Below, one piece after another: positions 1-8,329 of a stretch of 64,000 nt of DNA. This stretch comes from Trametes villosa. Taxonomy: Eukaryota; Basidiomycota; Agaricomycetes; Polyporales; Polyporaceae. How positions within the stretch are numbered: position 1 is the first letter of the stretch; the number at the start of each line of letters is the position of its first letter. The position numbers and the translations under genes are program-made. The stretch is taken from assembly GCA_002964805.2 (NCBI GenBank), contig PUDQ02000057.1:744001-808000 (forward strand), written 5' to 3'. The notes beneath the pieces were generated by a model. It was given only the letters and a program-made list of their open reading frames with translations. It had not been told where the DNA came from and searched no databases.

Positions 1-314
1 TCGGGGAGCGCGGCCCAGGCCTGCGCCTGGTCTGCGGGCCCGGTCGTGAGCAGGAATGCCAGGTTGCTGCGTAAGGGGATTAGTTCGGCTCGTAAAATGA
101 GGGCTAATGAGAACGCCTACACGACGTTGAAGCCCTGGATCTGGTCGAGTGGGGGCAGGACGCTGCCGCTGATCGGGGCGTCGGTGTAGATGACGAACTT
201 CGGGCCGGAGGGGATCGTGGTGGCGCGGCGAGCGTGGGGGGCGGCATAGCCGACGCTCAGCGACGCCAGCACCGAGCAAAGGGTGAAAAGACGCGAGAAA
301 GACGAAGAGAACAT
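1..314 (-). CDS. GH18 endochitinase, copy 1 (N-terminal part, cut by window edge)
   Basis: N-terminal part of a secreted glycoside hydrolase family 18 chitinase, expected to cleave beta-1,4-GlcNAc bonds in chitin outside the cell. Exon 1 is 121-314 (start codon at 312-314) and exon 2 begins at 66 and runs off the window; the 54-nt intron 67-120 uses GTAGGC...GCAG. The product starts MFSSSFSRLF, has a hydrophobic signal peptide ending near GYAAP, then FVIYTDAPISGSVLPP and the first core strand VNLAFLLTTGPADQ. It is nearly identical to the complete copy at 5903-7074 and has the same intron position and length, so the two are duplicates. No frame disruption is seen in the part present. The catalytic motif would lie outside the window. 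Confidence is high for the family because of the intact sister copy. Confidence 0.85.
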
Positions 315-1150
315 CCCTAAACCAGAGGGTGGAGTAGTGCGTGAAAGCGAAAGGGGGAAGGAGGAGGGGGAGGAGGAAGAGGAAGAGGAGAAGGAGGAGG
401 AATAGAAGACGAAGTACCGACCAAGCGGGGTGAGGATTCGTCGTCGCCGTGCCCTCGTCTTTATACGAGGTCCCAGGGGCACGCAGCAGCGCTTGGGTAG
501 GTAGTAGGAAGACGGCGCTGCAGCTACGGTCATCGCCAGCGCGGACAAGACACCGTTGCGATGATGCAGCACGTAGTGCGCGCACTGCACTCATCAGCGT
601 ACAGCGCGGCCCAGTGTTGCCGGACACGCAGATGACTAGAGGGATGAACTTTTGAAGCCGCACAAAGGTACTCCAACGGCCTCACGTCCACTCATTTGCT
701 GTAGAGGCATTGCCAATACCCAGGCACAAATCTGTTCTTGCTCACAATCAGTTTCTTTGAATGCTGTGCCGGGGAGAAAAGTACTGCCACATACCTAGTA
801 CCTGCCTCATTGACGGTTAGATGGTCAACGAGTCGGTGGCAGACCGATAGAGACCGATATCTTCATAGCACCTACATATTGAGGAGAACGGATACTCAAC
901 CAGCGGCGTGAACGTTGTCAATATCTTCACCCACGAGATATCAGCGCTTCCATCTATGCTCCGAACGCAGAGATGTCCTGGATATCATCACTGCGCAAGT
1001 AACACCGAAGGATGGCGGCCCAATTCCGCATCGCAATGTCGACACTCAACTTCGACCCCGGCCGTGTATACGCTGCGCCCGAAGGAGATGCGTGTTGCAT
1101 GCACCTCGACACTCGTGCTGTGGACCAGCGATGCATGATGCACGATGCTC
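315..1150. repeat. 5' flank of chitinase copy 1, duplicated segment (copy A)
   Basis: Upstream region of chitinase copy 1. It aligns by eye, with decaying identity, to about 7075-8035 upstream of copy 2; matching blocks include 320-480 with 7085-7200 and 935-1145 with 7820-8030. With the gene itself the duplicated segment covers about 1-1150 and 6770-8035. On the minus strand a TATA-like GTATAAAG lies at about 459-466, some 145 bp before the start codon. A purine-rich GGA/GAGGA tract at about 350-405 is much longer than in copy 2. No other gene is seen here. Confidence 0.7.
350..405. repeat. GGA/GAGGA simple-repeat tract in the leader of chitinase copy 1
   Basis: The plus strand is almost pure purine, built of GGA, GGAGG and GGAAGA units. 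It lies between the TATA-like element and the start codon, so it is probably in the 5' untranslated leader, where it would read as CCT/TCC on the mRNA strand. The homologous leader of copy 2 has only a short version near 7112-7140. Confidence 0.75.
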
Positions 1151-1374
1151 GATGCTCGAAGAGTGACCCCGGGCCACAGATGATACAGTGTTAGATGAGA
1201 GACGTGTCGTCTTTGAGTCGGTGCTGGCCAGTGGTTTGAGGATGCGGGAAGTCTTTTCAAACAATTCAATTTCTAGACCTGCGCACGGGCATCATCTAAG
1301 ATGTGATAGAATCCAGATGCCTGAACTTGAGCCTACTCACAAAAAGGCATTAACCGATCCATTCGCGCGGCGTG

Positions 1375-1650
1375 ACCCCGCACGCCCCGAGGACGACCGT
1401 GGCGGGCTGAGCCTGGATGAGGACGACGAGTTGTCTCCCATAGGCAGACGATAGGTGAGGTGTGATCTAATGAGTGGGGGAGGACGATCCAGACGACGAG
1501 GACTGGTGCAAGTTCGACGAAGGCAAGGGTCCGATCTCAGTCCGCGCGCCGTGACCGGAGACGCCCTCGTCCGATACGCGCGCTACTTACTCCGAGTCCA
1601 AGCCCAACGCATACCCTTCGAGAGCCTTCCGTGCGCTGTCGTCGGCGGGC
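1375..1650 (+). pseudogene. Relic of Ubp6/USP14 C-terminus
   Basis: Positions about 1478-1525 read, on the plus strand, DDEDWCKFDEGK, matching DDEDWYKFDDDK of the intact Ubp6 gene (minus strand, about 8420-8480); about 31 of 35 nucleotides agree over the best block. Weak similarity to the following VLLY-type end persists to about 1600. The reading frame is broken soon after. An Asp/Glu-rich stretch at about 1400-1440 may be part of the same relic. The relic sits about 330 bp beyond the end of the chitinase duplication, as the real ubp6 3' end does beyond copy 2, but in the opposite orientation. Seen: the local match. Inferred: common origin and later inversion. Confidence 0.5.
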
Positions 1651-2383
1651 GCAGAACAGGAGGCTATAGCTAGAGACTTGAAGAAGCTTCAAGCTCGGCA
1701 TAGTCACACAACAAATTCAGTCCACGATAGACGGCGGCGAAAAAAGCGAGGATATATTTCACGAAGATACAGAGCGAATGTAGCTCTGCGAAAGGAGTAG
1801 TAAACGCTATGGACCATCATGATCGCGCGCAGTTGGGTCTGGTATGCGCCGATGGTCATCCACACAAGACGCAATCGTGCGCCGTCTGAATCGCGACGAC
1901 GTTCACGCTGGTGGTCGCCGGCGCGGGGCTGCTCGCCTTACGGCGGCGCGCGCAATAATGGGTCTCACGCTGGGCAAAGCTGTTGCGGCCGGCGCCCTCA
2001 CACCTTACTCACACTCACACTCACACCCCACGCAGGGCACGAAGCCGCCGCGATCCCCGAACGAACCCGCGCCGTCTCCCGACGTCGCGAACCCGGCCGA
2101 CGCTGTGACACTCGTCGTCAGCTCCTTTGTGCTCCTTTGTCCATACTCACAACCAACGAAGAGAGAAAACTCACATCCCGGGTGCTCAGCCCTGCAATGC
2201 AGCACGCGCGCCGCCCGTGTCCCTCACGTAGCCGGAAGCGCGCCCCGTCCCCTTATGTGGTTCAAAGCGTCCGCCGATCCCTTGCGGGTTCAAAGCGTCG
2301 GCCAAACCCGCGGGTCCGAAGCGTACCTGGGCCCTCATGGGTCGGGGCGGCGCGCGTGCCGCGTAGGCCGTTGCGACTTGGGG

Positions 2384-2407
2384 ACCACCGTCCGGGGGGA
2401 CGGTGGT
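2384..2407. repeat. Perfect 10-bp hairpin in repeat unit 1
   Basis: ACCACCGTCC, a GGGG loop, then GGACGGTGGT: a perfect 10-bp stem. The equivalent place in unit 2 also pairs although its sequence differs (2873-2889). Confidence 0.85.
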
Positions 2408-2872
2408 GCGCGCGGGCCGGACGACCGCGGCCGGGAGGCCGGCGGGGTCGTCCTTGACAGGACGCGACGACTAGGGGGCGCGAGGCGTGAGCAGGATTGT
2501 CGGAGAGGGAGAGGGGAAGGGGCTACATACCTTTGCATCGGCCCTGGCGGTCAGGAGAGGGCGCCTCCCGCGATCCTCCGGCGAGTCACCATAAGTGGCG
2601 AACCCGGCCGGCGCTGCACCACACAACGTCAGTCCACGCTCGACTCGAGAAGACGATGTACGCACATCGAGGGAGCTCAGCCCTACAATGCGGCGCTGGC
2701 CGCCCCGGATCCCGTACGTGGCGTGAGGCGCACCCCGTCCCCTTATGTGGTTCAAAGCATCCGCCAAACCCTTGCGGGTTCAAAGCGTCAGCCAAACCCG
2801 CGGGTTCGAGGTGCACCCGGGCCCTTATGGGTCGAGGTGGTGCGCCGCGTGTGCCGTTGCGATTTTAAGAAA

Positions 2873-2889
2873 CCACCGCTGCGCGGTGG
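2873..2889. repeat. Perfect 7-bp hairpin in repeat unit 2
   Basis: CCACCGC, a TGC loop, then GCGGTGG. It occupies the same relative place as the hairpin at 2384-2407, and both are followed by a CGCGCGGGCC block. Confidence 0.85.
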
Positions 2890-3260
2890 CTCGCGCGGGC
2901 CAGAGGCGCGACGACTGCGGGGAGGGCCGGAAGTCTGAGTGTCGGTGCGAGCGCGCAAGGGGAGAGCGGAGGCGTACCGTTGCGTCGGCCCCCGAAAGCG
3001 GAGAGGGAGAGCGAGCGTGGCAGGCGCCTGCCGCGCTCGCATGCGCCGTGCGCCGCCTGACGCGGTGGTCGATGGCGTTGGGCCATCGTTCCACGCACGG
3101 CAGGCGTACGCCCCAACGCGCTGCCAGTGCGACCACTAAGTACAAGCAAGGACGTCAGCGTCGTCAGGAATGCGCACATATAACGGGCGGGACATACCGT
3201 GTGGTCGCGCCAGCGGGCGGATGGGGGACCCAACCCCAGACGAGGAGGGGCGGAGGGTCC

Positions 3261-3345
3261 CAGCGCAGTTGGCTTCCCCGCCGTAAGGCGGGTACTAGAC
3301 CCGGGGGCCACGATGAGGCCTGCGCTATCCCCGGGAAATACCCTG
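3261..3345. repeat. 85-bp dispersed repeat, copy 1
   Basis: Begins CAGCGCAGTTGGCTTCCCCG and continues to CTATCCCCGGG. A second copy is at 4495-4580 in the same orientation, about 1.23 kb away, with roughly 90 percent identity by eye. Each copy contains a CCCGCC...GGCGGG stem with a different 4-nt loop (GTAA here). Immediately downstream is another hairpin, ACCCGTCC-GTTA-GGACGGGT, at about 3348-3367. Confidence 0.75.
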
Positions 3346-4494
3346 CAACCCGTCCGTTAGGACGGGTCGCAGCCTCTTGATGGTTGTCGATAAATATTGA
3401 TTGTAACTTTGAGGCGTCTTGGTAGTCTATCTTCGCGCCTAGGGCATAATAATGGTTGGTCGGCATAGATTTGCTTGGGGGGGAGTGTCGGCTGGTACGG
3501 CGAGCCCGCGACCCGCATCACAGGCGCGTCGCAGTTGCTCGCCCCCAGAATAGTGGGGATAATGGTCGCATAGCATGAGGGGGAAGGCGAGTCGAAATGG
3601 GAGAGGCGTTAGGAGGAGTGGGGGAGGAGAGGTGGCCGAAGCCGGGGTGGCCGAAGCCTGGTAAGCATACACTCGCGCCAAGGGCCCCGGGTAGCACGGG
3701 TGGTCAACAACGCTTGCGCGCCGCGCGTGAGCGCTATAGCACGGGCGAGGTCGACCGGGTTGGCGTTGACGACATGCGGTTGCCCGCCGCGTCGCCGGGG
3801 AGGGTGTCCACTGGGGCGGTACGGATCGTCCAATGGGACAGCCCCGGCGCTTCCAGCAGCATTGACCTCCCGCATTGCAGCGCTTCTGTTACGCGCAGCT
3901 CCCCTTGCGGGGAGCGGGCGCGCTCCGGTAGCCCCGTGAGAGGATCGCGCCGAGGAGCGACGGGCTCGGAGTATGCTCCAGAGAGCTCTCCTACCCGAAG
4001 GCCTCAACCGGAGCAGGACCAACATCGATGCCTCGCGAGCGCGGGCATCGACGTTGCCCATCGCGAGTGCTAGCAAGGCCGTCGTTGAGGACAGCTCGCT
4101 CTCGCGCAAGGATAGCGACCGCCAACGTTTCGTCGGGGACGCACATGCGGGCGACGACTGCGGAGGCTGTCAAGGTTGAATGTTCAGGAGCGCGCATGAT
4201 ATGCTGAGGAGCGTACATTGTGCACGTCGACCCGCTTGATGAGCCTACAGGAATATGCCGGGCTCGGAGACGTTGCGCGCCGCGTGGCGCGGTGGAGCGA
4301 CGGCGGTGAGCCATCGTCGCACAAGGTGTCGTCGTAGGACTCCCCAACTTGTCATTGGCGCTACCTGACACTCAAAAAAAGTCAGCCACCTCGCCACAAC
4401 ATGCACAAAACCGAGGGGACGCACCAGTGTTTCGCGCCTACGTGCGGTTGGTGGGACCCAACAACGCATGGATGAGTTGCGGATACAAGGGCCC

Positions 4495-4580
4495 CAGCGC
4501 AGTTGGCTTCCCCGCCGGGAGGCGGGTACTGGACCCAGGGGCCGCGATGAGGCCTGCGCTATCCCCGGGGACCCCGCCAC
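4495..4580. repeat. 85-bp dispersed repeat, copy 2
   Basis: Second copy of the repeat at 3261-3345. The internal stem CCCGCC/GGCGGG is kept while its loop is GGGA instead of GTAA. The downstream ACCCGTCC hairpin of copy 1 is not conserved here. Confidence 0.75.
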
Positions 4581-5845
4581 CTGTCCGCGAACGGAGAGAT
4601 ATTGGGGTGAGCACCGACGCTGTATGCGGCTAGCCGAGAGCCTCGTTGAGAGCGTGGATGATGGCAGTAAGCCCTAGCCTAAGAGGTGTCGTGAGTATAA
4701 GGCGTTGTCGTCGAGGTTGGTGGAGGGGGCGGCTTACCATGAGGGCGAAGGCAGATGTTGTCGCGCTCGCCATCGAGGGGAGCGCGGCGGCTCGAAGGCG
4801 AGCTCGAGCTCGAACCCGAGGGAGGTGGTGGCTTGAGAGAAGGAGGAAGCGGGCAGGGGGGAGGGTTTATATACCTCCAGACCGTCCGCCACCGGCGTTC
4901 GCCGGAGGCTGGCCCGGGGTGCGGCTGACCAGACGCCCCACCAACGCCCCCACAAACGGAACGCCTCTTCTGGGTCGCCATGTGGGGTCCCTCTTTTGTT
5001 GTACTCGGCTGACTTCGAATTGGGCGCATCGATGGCCGCCCGAGCAGGTACGGCGGAAGCTGCTTCTTTCGCCCAGGACCGCGCGGAGGGGTAGGAACTC
5101 ATGGGAAAAGCCTCCGAGAATGCGCCATCCGCCACGATGGCGTGTCCGATAATCAGAGAAGCAGCGGAGGTCGTGGAGATTCCACGGAGGTGGCGGCTGC
5201 GGAGGCTGTCCTTGGATTAACACGGGGTTGCCGCGTGAGTCTGAGAGCGGTGCGCGATAAAGGCTCCGAGCCTGGTGGCAGAACACGACAAGTAGCCGCC
5301 TCAGTGAGGATCTTGCAATCCAAAGTGCTTCATATGGATGCGGTGGGCCAACAGGTAGAAGACTCCAAGAGTGCTGTCACAGAAAGAGGAGGGAGCAAGA
5401 GCGAGGAAGGGGCGGGACACCGTTCGGTTTCGTGTTTGGCGATGTTTGTTCGTGTGGGTTACCAAACGCGAACGGCTCTCCCCTTGTACTTGACCGTCAC
5501 ACGCCTCATCCAGGTTCCACCTATTCCAGATGGGCGGTCTGATAGAACACACCGCCCGGGGGTTTTGTACCGTTTCGAATGCTCGTCGCCCCACGCCTCA
5601 CGACGCGAAGCACTCATTTAGCACTCCGACGGCCCAGCCTCTCATCCCGTGTCCTTCCCTCGTCGCCTCAAGGCATCCCCGCCAAGCTCTCGCCTCACCC
5701 CCGACGGAGCACGCCACCGGTTCACACAAGTCGTTGAGCATGCGCCCGCAAAGAGGTCGTCTTCGTTACTCGTAACTACTCCTACTCGTACAAATCGTCA
5801 TCGTGAGGGGGTCGTGAAGCAAAACTACTGCAAATTCTCGTACGG

Positions 5846-5872
5846 GGGCCCGCAAGGTCTACCGGCGGGCCC
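5846..5872. repeat. Inverted repeat just 3' of chitinase copy 2
   Basis: GGGCCCGC and GCGGGCCC arms around an 11-nt loop, about 30 bp beyond the chitinase stop codon. It may fold in the 3' untranslated region; a role is not shown. Confidence 0.6.
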
Positions 5873-5902
5873 GCGCTCGTCGTTTCTCGCGTGCGTGTCT
5901 GC

Positions 5903-7074
5903 TCAGGCGAAGGCGCTGCCCTTGACGGTCGAGATCCAGGTCTTGTCCGCGTGCGGGAACTGGAAGGCCATGACGCCGGCCTTCCAGCCGCCCGCGACCG
6001 CGGTCTGGATGCACTGCCCGAGCGTGGCGGGGTCGATGAAGCCGCCGTTGGTGATGTCCGCCGTCGTGCCCGGCTTGCCGATGACCAGCTTGTTCACGTC
6101 GACGCCCGACTTCTGGATCGCGAAGACGGAGGAGGGCGTGCTGTTCAGCAGCTGGTCGCAGTTGTCGTACCCGGGCGAGGGCGATTCTGTAGTAGAGGTG
6201 CGTGTTAGGTGGCGTACATTCGTGGCGTATCACTGAGGCACTCACGGTTGTAGAACTGGATGTTGTACTGGCCGATGAAGGCGTATGAGCTAGGGGTACA
6301 TCCCGATAAGCTGAACTGGTACGCACCCAATCGATGAGGGCCCCGACGTTCTTGTCGACAGTGAGGTAGCAACCCCCAGGGCAGAACCCAGGCGAGAACC
6401 ACGGGCCGACCGCTATCCCTTCCAGTCAGCAGACTGCACTCTACTTCCACTCGCACTCTCAACTAAAAACACGTACGCGCATGGCTCAGGATGAACTGGC
6501 CCTGGGGCAGCTTCTGGCGGAGCGTCTGCGTGAGCGTCGTGAGCCACGCCTCGCCGACGCCCGGCTGCGCGGTCACGAGCGTGAACTCCTCGTAGTCGAT
6601 GTCGATCCCGTCCAGGTTCGTGTCGAGCACGAACTGCGCGAGGTTGTTCGCGACCGTCGTCGGGTCCTGCGACGTCGGGTGCTCCGTCTCGCCGAACGCG
6701 GACACGACGAGCGACACGCCCGCCGCGTTGTACTGCTGCTTCAGCGTCTGCCGCTGCGCCGCGGGGAGCGCGGCCCAGTTCTTGGCCTGGTCTGCGGGCC
6801 CGGTGGTGAGCAGGAACGCGAGGTTGCTGCGCAAGTGGTCAGTTCGGCGCCATGAGCTAAGGATCGAACAGAACACCTACACGACGTTGAAGCCCTGGAC
6901 CTGGTCGAGCGGGGGCAGGACGCTTCCGCTAATAGCGGCGTCGGTGTAGATGACGAACTTCGGGCCAGTGGGGATCGTGTTAGCACGACGGGCGTGGGGC
7001 GCGGCATAGCCGACGCTCAGCGACGCCAGCACCGAGCAAATAGTGAAAAGACGCGAGAAAGACGAAGAGAACAT
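5903..7074 (-). CDS. GH18 endochitinase, copy 2 (complete)
   Basis: Complete secreted GH18 chitinase of the single-domain, hevamine-like class. Proposed exons (5' to 3'): 6881-7074, 6477-6826, 6327-6418, 6246-6267 and 5903-6186, with introns of 54, 58, 59 and 59 nt; spliced length 942 nt, 313 aa. Signal peptide at residues 1-20. The catalytic DGxDxDxE motif is present as DGIDIDYE (about residues 137-144), the final Glu being the expected acid. Later landmarks are GPWFSPGF, VGALIDW, YNIQFYNQ and VMAFQFPHAD. The YNIQFYN strand is encoded largely by a 22-nt microexon, which fixes the splice model. No carbohydrate-binding module or GPI signal follows. The product could act in hyphal wall remodelling or on foreign chitin; sequence alone does not decide. 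Next to it lies the convergent-side repeat region and upstream the Ubp6 gene. Confidence 0.9.
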
Positions 7075-8035
7075 CCCTAAACCAGAGGGTGAAGTAGTGC
7101 GAAAAAGCGAAATGTGAAAGGGGAAAGGAGGAGTAGAAGACGAAGTACCGACCAAGCGGGGTGAGGACCCGTCGTCGTCGCGCCCCCGCCTTTATACGAG
7201 GCTGTAGGGGCACTACCGCGCGCGGTGGCGTTCGGGCGGTCGGGGCGCGGCGTAGCGGCTACGCCTGTCATGGCCAGCGCGGACAAGGCGCCGTGGCGGC
7301 GATGATGGTCACGTAGCAGGTGCACCGCGCTCATCAGCGTGCAGCGCGCCCCATGCTGGTCGGATGCGCAGCGTATGGCCAGCGACGAGCGTAGCGAGCA
7401 AGGAACGTACGAGTGCACGGCGCCGATGAGCGCCCCGGATGAGACCTGGATGGAGACTGTTGGCCGCCGTGCTACGCGAATGATTACCCCGCCGTGCACG
7501 GAGTTACACTAACGATCTAACGTCCACCGAGATCCTGCACGAGCATTATCGGTTACAGACACAAACCTGTTCATGCTAACAATCAGTCACGCTGGATGCT
7601 GTCCCGGAGAGACAGGTACTGCCACATACCTAGCGCCTACACCATCCAGATCCCCTCGGTGTTTGACATACATCTTCATAAAGCTGCTTGGTGGGCAGAA
7701 GTAACACTCAAAAAGCGAGTCCAAACCTCTGTGCAATGAGTAGATGAAGCATTACATGCGTCTTCACCATCGAAGCCTGATCAGCAGGTGTAGCGCACAA
7801 CACTGTCAACAGCACAGCGCGAACGCATATCAGCGCTTCGAGCTATGGCCCGAACGCGGAGATGTGTTGAACATCATCACTGCGCAACTAACACCGAGGG
7901 TCCGGGATGGCGACCCGAAGCCGCGTCGCAGCGCCGATACTCAGCGACACTGGCCGCGCACGTGCTGCCCCCGGAGGAGATGCGTGTTGGAGGCACGTCT
8001 GCATAGTAGCCGGCGATGCATGATGCAATCTGCAT
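7075..8035. repeat. 5' flank of chitinase copy 2, duplicated segment (copy B)
   Basis: Counterpart of 315-1150. A minus-strand TATA-like GTATAAAG lies at about 7190-7197, some 117 bp before the start codon. Similarity to copy A continues to the ATGCATGATGCA-like block near 8015-8030. From 8035 to the ubp6 stop at 8330 no feature is seen. Confidence 0.7.
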
Positions 8036-8329
8036 GATGAGCGACCGCGGGCGACACACGGTGGATGATGTGCGAAGTCAGAGTTGGTGATACAGTGCCG
8101 AATGAGCTGCGCGCGTCTTGGTGCTCTTCTGCTCAGAGGTCAACGAGCGATGGAATGCGAGGACCGAGTGACTCACCAATCATCCCCACCCGGCCTATAC
8201 ACGAACCCTTCAACAAGACGTGAAACAAATCATCAGGTTTACACGGTACTCCTTACACACATCCTTCCTTCCTGTAAATACAAACTTCACCTAACTTCAC
8301 CTCACCACCTCCCCTAGTCGCTCGCAGAC

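Larger units (their letters stand above)
2070..2950. repeat. Two diverged tandem units of about 490 bp
   Basis: Unit 1 (about 2070-2440) and unit 2 (about 2580-2930) share ordered blocks: CGCGAACCCGGCCGACGCTG-like at 2089/2598, GCTCAGCCCT at 2189/2679, CCCCGTCCCCTTATGTGG at 2243/2733, then GGTTCAAAGCGTC modules and a GGGCCCTTATGGGTCG-like block, ending in a hairpin and CGCGCGGGCC. The offset over the middle blocks is 490 bp. Within each unit a GGTTCAAAGCGTC-type module of about 26-29 bp is itself repeated two or three times. The family of the repeat is not recognised. Confidence 0.75.
1680..5900. other. Gene-poor repeat region between the two chitinase copies
   Basis: No protein family is recognisable on either strand. 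The longest open frames (for example 1844-2938 plus) run across repeated units and have the Arg/Pro/Gly composition expected of GC-rich non-coding DNA. The stretch contains a tandem repeat of about 490 bp at 2.0-2.95 kb, a dispersed repeat near 3.26 and 4.5 kb, short CA-type repeats near 2010-2030, and several perfect hairpins, listed separately. Confidence 0.6.

Noticed and set aside
1844..2938. 364-codon plus-strand frame
   Set aside because: It runs straight through two tandem repeat units and contains the same repeat translated twice; not a gene.
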